Source of the DNA: DATCLS01 sp036563805
GTDB lineage: Bacteria > Actinomycetota > Acidimicrobiia > Acidimicrobiales > VFJN01
NCBI GenBank assembly: GCA_036563805.1
Contig: DATCLS010000034.1
Location: forward strand, 1-64,000
DNA: 64,000 bases
Direction: 5' to 3'
The position numbers and the translations under genes are program-made. The notes beneath the pieces were generated by a model. It did not search any database. It had not been told where the DNA came from and saw only the letters and a program-made list of their open reading frames with translations. Positions 42,129 to 49,552 of this stretch are shown one piece after another; position 1 is the first letter of the stretch, and each line of letters begins with the position of its first letter.

Positions 42129-42242
42129 GCTCCGGACGTGAACGGCCAGTAGCCAGCGGGTTGCGCGCCGGTGTCTGGGGTCATGGCCGTACACGCAGGC
42201 GCGGACGCCGTCCGCAGACGACATGTCCCAGGGGGAATTCCC

Positions 42243-42548
42243 ATGCCAGTCGCATACCTGGATCCCGGTTCGGGCAGCCTGATCGCCTCCGCACTCGTCG
42301 GCGGCGCCGCCGCTGCCGGTGTGGCGGTCAAGTCGGCCCGGGCGAAGTTCAGCGGGGCGTTCTCCCGGAAGCGCAAGGGGCGGGGCGACTCCGGTGCCGA
42401 TGCCACCGACGACGGCAGGGCCGAGGCCACCGAGGCCGCGGACACGGGCGAGTCGACCGATCCGGCCGAGACCGTCGACGCCGGCGCCGAGCCGGCCGAG
42501 GCGAGCGCCGACAGCGGCGCGGCCGAGCCGGCCACGTCCGAGACCTGA
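42243..42548 (+). CDS. Small YLDPGSGS-motif membrane-associated protein
   Basis: A 101-residue protein. The N-terminus is MPVAYLDPGSGSLIASALVG, a motif I recognise from short bacterial proteins that occur beside sulfatase and methyltransferase genes, followed by a short hydrophobic segment (LVGGAAAAGVAV), a basic stretch (KSARAKFSGAFSRKRKGRG) and an acidic Ala/Glu/Asp-rich tail. The function is unknown; it could be a single-pass adaptor for the membrane enzymes encoded downstream. ATG 42243 has GGGGGA upstream. The next gene begins 12 nt after its stop. Confidence 0.75.
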   Translation: MPVAYLDPGSGSLIASALVGGAAAAGVAVKSARAKFSGAFSRKRKGRGDSGADATDDGRAEATEAADTGESTDPAETVDAGAEPAEASADSGAAEPATSET

Positions 42549-42560
42549 GCCGCCGCCCCG

Positions 42561-43958
42561 GTGGCCACCTACGAGGCCGGGTCCTTCCGTGACCCGGACA
42601 GCGCCGTCTTCCTCTCGGGCGGCGAGGTCTACCGTGGCCTGTCCGAGCGGGCCGCCGCCGACTGGCAGCGCCTGAGCGGCACCAGGTTCTTCCCGCGCCT
42701 CGTCTCCGAGGGCAAGGTCGTCGCCACCGACGACGCCGGCGACGCGGCCGACGTGCCGCCGTCGCCTCGGGGTACGCCGTGGGCGACGGTGCTGCGGCAC
42801 GAGCGCATCCCGGTCGTGTCGTACCCCTACGAGTGGCCGTTCGCCATGCTGCGCGAGGCGGCGGCGCTGCACCTCGACGTGCTGCTCGCCGCCCTCGACG
42901 AGGGCCTGTCGCTCAAGGACGGCACCGCCTACAACGTGCAGTTCGTCGGCTCCCGGCCGGTGTTCATCGACATCGGCTCGTTCGAGCCGGCGGGCGGCCC
43001 CTGGCCGGGGTACCGCCAGTTCTGCCAGACCATGCTGTTCCCGCTGCTGGTCCAAGCGCATCTGGGCGTGCCGTTCCAGCCGCTGCTGCGGGGGGCCGTC
43101 GACGGGCTCAGCCCGTCGGACGTGCGGGGGATGTTCGGCGGGCTCCGCCGGTTCAAGAAGGGCGTTCTCCGCAACGTCGTGCTCCACAGCGCGCTCGAGC
43201 GGCGGGTGACGGCCGGCGCCGAGACCGTGAAGAAGGACCTGGCCTCGTCGGGCTTCAGCACCGAGCTGGCCAAGGCGACGACCCGCAACCTGGCCAAGCT
43301 GGTCCGCAGCCTCGACGTCGAGAAGCGCGGGTCGACCTGGTCCGACTACCGCGACACGTGCTCCTACAGCGAGGCCGACGCCGAGGCCAAGCGGGCGTTC
43401 GTGAAGGCGGCGCTGGCCGAGGGCGAGCGCAAGCTCGTGCTCGACCTGGGCGCCAACGACGGCGCCTACTCGCTGCTGGCCGCCGAGACGGCCGACTACG
43501 TGGTGGCGGTCGACGGCGACGAGCTGGTGATCGATCACCTGTACCGGCGGCTGCGGGCCGACGGGCGCGAGAACGTGCTGCCGCTGGTCATGAACCTGGC
43601 CGATCCCTCGGGCGGGCTGGGCTGGCGCAACCGCGAGCGGGCCCCGTTCGCCGAGCGGGTCCGGCCCGACGTGACGCTCGCCCTCGCGCTCGTCCACCAC
43701 CTGGCCATCGCGGCCAACGTCCCGCTGCCCGAGGTCGTGGCCTGGCTGGCGTCGTTCGGCGGCCGGCTGGTCGTCGAGTTCGTCCACGACGACGATCCGA
43801 TGGTGAAGCGCCTGTTGGCCAACAAGCCGGCGGGCCTGTTCGACGACTACCGGCGCGACGGCTTCGAGGAGATCCTCGGCCAGCAGTTCCTCGTCCACCG
43901 GCAGGAGACGCTGCCCGGCGGGACCCGGACGCTGTATCTGGCCGAGCCCAAACCGTGA
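42561..43958 (+). CDS. Class I SAM-dependent methyltransferase, cluster type
   Basis: A 465-residue protein. The C-terminal half is a Rossmann methyltransferase with SAM motif LVLDLGANDGAYSLLAAE (about 292-309) and VVAVDGDELVIDHLYRRL. The N-terminal half (about 1-240) is specific to this type: WPFAMLREAAALHLDVLLA, SLKDGTAYNVQFVGSRPVFI and DIGSFEPAGGPWPGYRQFCQ. It resembles NoeA-like methyltransferases. The acceptor is unknown, probably a sugar or polymer end group. The GTG start lies 12 nt after the small protein's stop, and the stop overlaps the first sulfatase start (GTGA). Confidence 0.82.
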   Translation: MATYEAGSFRDPDSAVFLSGGEVYRGLSERAAADWQRLSGTRFFPRLVSEGKVVATDDAGDAADVPPSPRGTPWATVLRHERIPVVSYPYEWPFAMLREAAALHLDVLLAALDEGLSLKDGTAYNVQFVGSRPVFIDIGSFEPAGGPWPGYRQFCQTMLFPLLVQAHLGVPFQPLLRGAVDGLSPSDVRGMFGGLRRFKKGVLRNVVLHSALERRVTAGAETVKKDLASSGFSTELAKATTRNLAKLVRSLDVEKRGSTWSDYRDTCSYSEADAEAKRAFVKAALAEGERKLVLDLGANDGAYSLLAAETADYVVAVDGDELVIDHLYRRLRADGRENVLPLVMNLADPSGGLGWRNRERAPFAERVRPDVTLALALVHHLAIAANVPLPEVVAWLASFGGRLVVEFVHDDDPMVKRLLANKPAGLFDDYRRDGFEEILGQQFLVHRQETLPGGTRTLYLAEPKP

Positions 43959-46219
43959 GCGAGCCGCCCGGCGGCGGGGGTCCGGGCGGTCCGGCCGAGG
44001 GCGACGAGCGGGAGCGCGCGAGCGCGCCCGCCGGTGAGACGGCCGGCGGCTCGTCGTCCGGCGGCGGGGCGTCGTCCGGCGGCTCGTCGTCCGGCGGGGC
44101 GTCGTCCGGTGGGGCGGGCGCGTCCGCCGGCCGGGAGCCCGACGCGCCCCGGCGCACGGGCTGGGTCAAGCCCGAGGTGCTGCTGGCGCTCGAGCTGCTG
44201 GCGCTGACCGCCATCACGTTCGCCCGCCCGATCCTCGGGTCGTTCGGCGACTCGCCCGACACGTTCGTGGCCCGGGGCCGGTCGGAGCCGCTCGACCTCG
44301 TCCTGTTCGCGCTGGCCGTCACGTTCCTGCCGGCGCTGGTCCTCGTGCTCCCCGGGCTGGCCAGCCGGGTGATCAGCAGCCGGGTCCCGGGCGCCCACCG
44401 GGTCCGCGGCGCCGTCCACGTCACGCTCGTGGGCGTGCTGGGCGGTCTCGCCGTCTGGCGCATCGGCCGCGAGATCACGGGCTGGCCCGGCGACGCCACC
44501 AAGCTGATCCTGGCCGGGCTCGTCGGCGGCCCGGCGCTGGCCGCGCTGCGGTGGCGGCTGCCGTCGGCGGCCACGTTCCTGCGCTTCGGCGGGGCCGCCT
44601 CGGTGGTGTTCATCGTCCAGTTCCTGGTGGCCTCGCCGGCCGCCACGCTCGTGACCGGCGAGCAGCCGGGCGTCGACCGCGACGCCACCGCCCGGGTGCG
44701 GGAGGCCCTCGGCGGCGACGCTCCGCCGATCGTGTTCCTGGTGCTCGACTCGTTCCCCACCAACCTCGTGCTCGACGGGCGGGGGAACATCGACGCCGAC
44801 CTGTACCCCAACTTGGCCGAGCTGGCCGCCACCGGCACCTGGTTCCGCAACAACACCACGGTGTCCGGGTTCACCAACGAGGCCGTGCCCGCTCTGCTGT
44901 CCGGCCAGTACCCGAAGCCATCGTCGCGCCAGCAGTTCGCCGTCCCCTACCCGCACAACCTGTTCACGCTGTTCGGCGGCACCCACGACCTCAGCGTCCG
45001 CGAGCCGGTCACCCGGCTCTGTCCCGAGGAGCTGTGCCCCGACCGGTCGTCCAGCGGGCTGTCCGCCCTGCTGGGCGACGCCGTCGACCTCTGGCGGGGC
45101 GAGCTGCGCCAGGATGGGAGCGGCGACCTGCCCGGGCTGTTCGAGCCCGACCGGTACGACGACATGGCGGCGTGGATCGACGCCCAGGACTTCGGCGGGG
45201 GCGGCCGGCCGGGCCTGCACTTCTACCACGCCATGCTCCCCCACGAGCCGTTCGACTTCCTGCCCGACGGCTCGGTCTACGAGGCCACGCGGGCGCCGAT
45301 GACCGGCATGTTCGCTACCGGGTGGACGAACGCCGGCACCGAGGTGGCCCGCCAGCGGGCCGTGCTCCAGGCCCAGGCCACCGACCGGTTGCTCGGCCGC
45401 CTGTTCGACCGGATGCGGGAGGCGGGCGTCTACGACGACGCCCTGATCGTCGTGGCCGCCGACCACGGCATCTCGTTCGAGCCCGACGAGCAGTGGCGGG
45501 GCGTGACCGAGGAGCAGTTCGACGAGGTGATGTGGTCGCTGCTGCTCATGAAGGCGCCCGGCCAGCGCGAAGGTGTCGTCGACGACCGCAACGTCGAGAC
45601 CGTCGACGTCCTGCCGATCATCGCCGAGACGCTGGGCTTCGAGCTGCCCTGGGAGGTGGACGGGCTGCCGCTCGGCCGCAACGACGAGCGCGACCAGTCG
45701 GCCAAGTACCTCGACGACGTCGACGCCAACCCGCTCCGGGCGCCGGCCGGCGAGGACCACCTGTTCGTCGACGCCGAGGAGGGCTTCGAGCGGCTGCTGG
45801 CGACCGACCCCGTCGAGGGGACCGGCCCCGACGCGGTGTGGCGGCGCACCCGGTACGGCCACCTGCTCGGCGAGTCGGTGTCGGCGCTCACCGTGGGCGA
45901 CGAGGTGGCCGGCGCCCACATCGCGGTCGACGACGTCGACCGGTACGCCGACGTCGACCTGGACGAGCCGCTCCCGCTCGAGGTGGTCGGGCGGTCGGAG
46001 GGCCTGGAGGACGGCGAGATCGTCGCCTACGCCCTGGACGGGCGGGTGGCCGCCGTCACCGAGGTCGAGCGGGTCAACGAGACCGCCGAGGAGGCACTGG
46101 TCCACGCCCTGCTGTGGCCGGAGGCCCTGCGGGCGGGGCCCAACGAGATGGCCGCGTACGCGGTGGAGGGGAGCGTCGAGCAGCCCGTCCTCCACCCCGT
46201 GGCCCTGGGCGGGCGGTGA
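43955..46219 (+). CDS. Membrane sulfatase/phosphoglycerol-transferase-like protein, copy 1
   Basis: A 754-residue protein: Ser/Gly-repeat N-terminus (about 30-60, SSSGGGASSGG), four or five membrane helices (about 70-230) and an extracellular alkaline-phosphatase-superfamily domain. Core motifs are IVFLVLDSFPTNLVLDG (metal Asp), TVSGFTNEAVPALLSG with a Thr where LTA-synthase-like enzymes have their nucleophile, HAMLPHEPFDFLPDG and VVAADHGISF (metal Asp/His). There is no CxPxR, so it is not a formylglycine sulfatase; phosphoglycerol or phosphoethanolamine transfer is more likely. The C-terminal part (about 560-754) is acidic and of unknown fold. It is coupled to the methyltransferase. Confidence 0.8.
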   Translation: MSEPPGGGGPGGPAEGDERERASAPAGETAGGSSSGGGASSGGSSSGGASSGGAGASAGREPDAPRRTGWVKPEVLLALELLALTAITFARPILGSFGDSPDTFVARGRSEPLDLVLFALAVTFLPALVLVLPGLASRVISSRVPGAHRVRGAVHVTLVGVLGGLAVWRIGREITGWPGDATKLILAGLVGGPALAALRWRLPSAATFLRFGGAASVVFIVQFLVASPAATLVTGEQPGVDRDATARVREALGGDAPPIVFLVLDSFPTNLVLDGRGNIDADLYPNLAELAATGTWFRNNTTVSGFTNEAVPALLSGQYPKPSSRQQFAVPYPHNLFTLFGGTHDLSVREPVTRLCPEELCPDRSSSGLSALLGDAVDLWRGELRQDGSGDLPGLFEPDRYDDMAAWIDAQDFGGGGRPGLHFYHAMLPHEPFDFLPDGSVYEATRAPMTGMFATGWTNAGTEVARQRAVLQAQATDRLLGRLFDRMREAGVYDDALIVVAADHGISFEPDEQWRGVTEEQFDEVMWSLLLMKAPGQREGVVDDRNVETVDVLPIIAETLGFELPWEVDGLPLGRNDERDQSAKYLDDVDANPLRAPAGEDHLFVDAEEGFERLLATDPVEGTGPDAVWRRTRYGHLLGESVSALTVGDEVAGAHIAVDDVDRYADVDLDEPLPLEVVGRSEGLEDGEIVAYALDGRVAAVTEVERVNETAEEALVHALLWPEALRAGPNEMAAYAVEGSVEQPVLHPVALGGR

Positions 46220-46234
46220 CCAGCGAGGAACGCC

Positions 46235-48619
46235 ATGTCGGAGACCAACCCGCCGTCCACCCGCACGCCGCCCGACCCGCCCTCGGGCCCGCCGCCGGAC
46301 GAGCCCGCCCGCTCCGACCCGCTCCCCTCGGCCACCGGCACGGCCGACCCGCCCCGCTCGGCTGAGCACGAGTCGGGCAACGGCGCCGGGCCGGCAGGCG
46401 ACGAGGCCGGCGCCGACGAGCCGGCGTCGGGCACCGAGGCCGGGACCGACCGCGACGGTGACAGCGAGGCCGAGAGCGGGGGCGAGGACGGAGCGGGGGG
46501 CGAGCGCCCACGGGCGGGGTGGGCCCGGCGGGCGGGGAGCTGGGCCGTTCACGAGGGCCGCTTCGCCCTCGAGGTGGCGGCGCTCACCAGCTTCGTCGTC
46601 GCCCGTCCGGTGTTCGACAGCTTCGGCCGCTCGCCGGAGACGTTCATCGCCCGGGGCTCCGACGCCGTCGATGTCGTCCTGTTCGGGCTGGCCATCGCGC
46701 TCGGCCCGCCGCTGCTCCTCGCCGGCGGGGCGGCCGTCGCCGGCCTGCTGGCACGGGCGGTCGCCGCCGCCCTCGCCGCCCGGGTCGCGGCCGCCGGGGC
46801 GGCCGGCCGCCGGGCCCGCATCGTCCTCCAGGCCCTCGTCGTGGCCGGCCTGGCCGGCCTGGTGGTGTGGCAGCTCCTACGCCCGGCCGTCGACTGGCCG
46901 CGCCCGGCCGTCCTCGCCCTCTGCGTGGTCGGCGGGGCCGCCGTCGGGCTGGCCCGGCTGAGGACCCAGGCCGCCGAGCGTTTCCTGCGCTACGCGGCGG
47001 TGGGCACGATCGTCTTCCTGGTCCAGTTCCTGGTGGCGTCGCCGACCGGCTCGATCGTCACCGGCGGCCGCAACGCCGGCATCGACGAGGAGGCCCGGGC
47101 CGCGGTCGAGGCGGCGGTGGGCGAGGACGGCCCGCCGGTCGTGGTGCTGGTCCTCGACGGCCTGCCGACGGCGGCCCTGCTCGACGGCGAGGGCCACATC
47201 GACGCCGAGGCGTACCCGAACCTGGCCGCGCTGGCCGGCACGGCCACCTGGTACCGCAACCACACGACGGTGGCCCAGGTCACGCTCGAGGCGGTGCCGG
47301 CCATCCTGTCGGGGACGGTCCCGGACGAGAGTCGGTCCCCGGTGGTCGGCGACTACCCGCACAACCTGTTCACGCTGCTGGGCGGCGTGTACGACGTCCA
47401 CGCGGGCGAGCGCATCACGGGCCTGTGCCCGAGCTCGCTGTGCCCGATCCCCGGCGGCTCGCCGGTCCGCCCCCTGGTGAAGGACGCGGCCCGCATCTGG
47501 CGCGACACGATGAGCGACCGGGAGGGCGACCCCGAGCTGATCCCCGCCGCCTTCCGCGACCGGGCCGGTCACTTCCAGCGGTGGCTCGCCGCCCAGGACT
47601 TCACGCCGGGCGGGCGGCCCGACCTGTTCGCCTACCACCTGCTGCTGCCCCACGCCGCCTGGGAGTACCTGCCCGACGGCACCGTGTACGGGGCGTCCCA
47701 CCCGCCGGCCAACCTGCTGGCGGGCCAGTGGGGCGAGTGGGGCACGGCGATCGCCCGCCAGCGCCACGTCCTTCAGACCCAGCTGGTCGACAACCTGGTC
47801 GGCCAACTCATGGACCGCCTGCGGGAGAGCGGCATCTTCGACGACGCCCTGGTCGTGGTCACCGCCGACCACGGCTACGCGTTCGACGAGAACGACCCGT
47901 GGCGGGGCGTGTCCGAGGACAACCTGCACGAGATCCTGTGGACGCCGCTCTTCGTCAAGGCCCCGGGCCAGACCGAAGGCGAGATCGACGACCGCAACGT
48001 CAACACGACCGACATCCTCCCGACCATCGCCGACGAGCTGGGCATCGAGCTGCCCTACGAGCTGGACGGCGAGCCGGCGTCGGAGGTCGACCGCGACCCC
48101 GCCGACAAGTGGGTCGTCGACTGGGAGTGGGGCGAGCTGCACCCGCCCGACGACGCCGACGGCGACCGGGTGCCGATCGACGGCGAGGAGGGGTTCGCGC
48201 GGGTCCTGGAAGCCGACTGGATCGAGGGCGACGGTCCGCGGGCCGTCTGGGAGCGGACCGAGCACGGCGACCTCGTCGGCCAGCGGGTCGCCGACCTCGA
48301 CGTCGGGGCCGCCAACCCCGACGCGCCGGCCACCGTCGAGAACCTCGGCCAGTGGGAGCACGTCGACCCCGCCCGGCCGCCGCTCGAGCTGATCGCCACC
48401 GCCCCCATCCCGGTCGACACGCCGGTGGCGGTGGCCGTGAACGGGGTGGTCAGCGCCGTGACCCGGGCCGGGCCCACGCCCTACGGCGTGGCCGTGTTCA
48501 GCGCCCTGCTCTATCCCGAGCCGTTCCGGACGGGGGCCAACGACGTCGCCGTCTACGCCGTCTCTGGCGACCCGGGCGCCGAGACGCTCCAGCCGCTGCC
48601 GGTGCAGCCCCGGGCCTGA
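46235..48619 (+). CDS. Membrane sulfatase/phosphoglycerol-transferase-like protein, copy 2
   Basis: A 794-residue paralogue of the preceding protein, 15 bp downstream. It shares the layout: an acidic low-complexity cytosolic N-terminus (about 1-95), membrane helices (about 110-270), then VVVLVLDGLPTAALLDG, TVAQVTLEAVPAILSG with the Thr position, the DYPHNLFTLLGG block matching PYPHNLFTLFGG of copy 1, LLLPHAAWEYLPDG and VTADHGYAFDEND. The HEPFDF of copy 1 is HAAWEY here, so substrate or activity may differ. The tandem pair looks like an old duplication that has diverged. A long hairpin follows the stop. Confidence 0.8.
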   Translation: MSETNPPSTRTPPDPPSGPPPDEPARSDPLPSATGTADPPRSAEHESGNGAGPAGDEAGADEPASGTEAGTDRDGDSEAESGGEDGAGGERPRAGWARRAGSWAVHEGRFALEVAALTSFVVARPVFDSFGRSPETFIARGSDAVDVVLFGLAIALGPPLLLAGGAAVAGLLARAVAAALAARVAAAGAAGRRARIVLQALVVAGLAGLVVWQLLRPAVDWPRPAVLALCVVGGAAVGLARLRTQAAERFLRYAAVGTIVFLVQFLVASPTGSIVTGGRNAGIDEEARAAVEAAVGEDGPPVVVLVLDGLPTAALLDGEGHIDAEAYPNLAALAGTATWYRNHTTVAQVTLEAVPAILSGTVPDESRSPVVGDYPHNLFTLLGGVYDVHAGERITGLCPSSLCPIPGGSPVRPLVKDAARIWRDTMSDREGDPELIPAAFRDRAGHFQRWLAAQDFTPGGRPDLFAYHLLLPHAAWEYLPDGTVYGASHPPANLLAGQWGEWGTAIARQRHVLQTQLVDNLVGQLMDRLRESGIFDDALVVVTADHGYAFDENDPWRGVSEDNLHEILWTPLFVKAPGQTEGEIDDRNVNTTDILPTIADELGIELPYELDGEPASEVDRDPADKWVVDWEWGELHPPDDADGDRVPIDGEEGFARVLEADWIEGDGPRAVWERTEHGDLVGQRVADLDVGAANPDAPATVENLGQWEHVDPARPPLELIATAPIPVDTPVAVAVNGVVSAVTRAGPTPYGVAVFSALLYPEPFRTGANDVAVYAVSGDPGAETLQPLPVQPRA

Positions 48620-48650
48620 CCGGCCGGGGCCCCGCCGGGCCGCAGCCGCG

Positions 48651-48697
48651 TTCTCGGCGCATGTGTGAACCGTGGAGGTACACACATGCGCCGAGAA
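48651..48697. terminator. 17-bp perfect stem, terminator or interspersed palindrome
   Basis: TTCTCGGCGCATGTGTG (48651-48667) pairs perfectly with 48681-48697 across a 13-nt loop, in which ACC and GGT could add three further pairs. It lies 31 bp after the second sulfatase stop and 32 bp before the fdhD -10. There is no U-tract; the length and less extreme GC set it apart from other hairpins here. Confidence 0.75.
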
Positions 48698-48729
48698 GCC
48701 CGTCGGGCCACCCGGGCCGGCCCGGCCGG

Positions 48730-48735
48730 TACCCT
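48730..48735 (+). promoter_or_regulatory. putative -10 element of fdhD (leaderless)
   Basis: TACCCT, exactly 6 nt before GTG 48742, with no Shine-Dalgarno site. Confidence 0.5.
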
Positions 48736-48741
48736 CGGGTC

Positions 48742-49545
48742 GTGTCCCGGGGCCGGACCGCCAAGGTGCTGACCCACCGCTACGACGGTGCCTCGTTGGC
48801 GCGCCGTCCCGACCAGCTGATCGTCGAGGAGCCGCTCGAGATCCACCTCGACGGCGTGCTGGTGGCCACGACCATGCGCACGCCCGGCCACGACTTCGAG
48901 CTGGCGGCCGGGTTCTGCTTCACCGAGGGCCTGCTGGCCGGGGCGCCGGTCCGCCAGTGCAAGTACTGCGGCACCGGCTCGGCGGTCGAGAGCGAGTTCA
49001 ACGTGGTCACCGTCGACACGGGCGGGGTGGCGCCGGTCCCGACGCCGCGGCTGACGGCGACGACGTCCGCCTGCGGCATGTGCGGTACCACCGCCCTCGA
49101 CGACCTGCGCGAGCGGCTCCGCCCCCTGCCGCCGTCGCCGCCGATCCCGATCGAGGTGGTGGCGGCCGTCCCCGATCGGGCTGGGGCCCAGCAGGAGCTG
49201 TTCGCGGCCACCGGGGCGGTGCACTCGGCGGTGCTGTTCGATCGCGCCGGCGAGCCGCTCCTGACCCGCGAGGACATCGGCCGCCACAACGCCGTCGACA
49301 AGGTCGTGGGCCGGCTGCTCCTCGACGGGAAGCTGCCGGCCGCCGGGTTCGGGCTGTACGTGAGCGGGCGGGCCAGCTTCGAGATCGTCCAGAAGGCCTG
49401 GGCGGCCGGCATCGGCACGGTCGTCGCCGTGAGCGCGCCCTCCTCGCTGGCGGTGAGCGCCGCCCGCCTGGCCGGCATGACCCTGTGTGGCTTCGCCCGG
49501 GGCGGGCAGCTCAACGTGTACGCGCCGGAGGTACCGGCCGCATGA
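48742..49545 (+). CDS. fdhD: Formate dehydrogenase accessory sulfurtransferase FdhD
   Basis: A 267-residue protein that moves sulfur from a cysteine desulfurase to the molybdenum cofactor of formate-dehydrogenase-type enzymes. The persulfide motif is SACGMCG (Cys at about 111 and 114); other family features are ELAAGFCFTEGLL, REDIGRHNAVDKVVG and YVSGRASFEIVQKAWAAGI. The frame is open far upstream, but homology starts near GTG 48742, with TACCCT 6 nt before it. The FdhF/YdeP enzyme starts 7 bp after its stop, so the two are an operon and enzyme and maturase are made together. Confidence 0.93.
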   Translation: MSRGRTAKVLTHRYDGASLARRPDQLIVEEPLEIHLDGVLVATTMRTPGHDFELAAGFCFTEGLLAGAPVRQCKYCGTGSAVESEFNVVTVDTGGVAPVPTPRLTATTSACGMCGTTALDDLRERLRPLPPSPPIPIEVVAAVPDRAGAQQELFAATGAVHSAVLFDRAGEPLLTREDIGRHNAVDKVVGRLLLDGKLPAAGFGLYVSGRASFEIVQKAWAAGIGTVVAVSAPSSLAVSAARLAGMTLCGFARGGQLNVYAPEVPAA

Positions 49546-49552
49546 GGGAGCC

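Noticed and set aside
42138..42152. A four-codon GTG-to-TAG leader peptide at the predicted start of the surface-polymer transcript
   Set aside because: It is too short to distinguish from chance and no attenuator-type alternative hairpins are visible.
44040..44130. Ser/Gly repeats in the first sulfatase-like protein as a phase-variable tract
   Set aside because: The DNA repeat units are irregular and short, and the region is a plausible linker before the first membrane helix; there is no homopolymer or perfect tandem array.
43847..46552. A 901-codon frame antisense to the first sulfatase-like gene
   Set aside because: The plus-strand gene has metal-site motifs and membrane helices and overlaps the methyltransferase properly; the antisense frame has neither.
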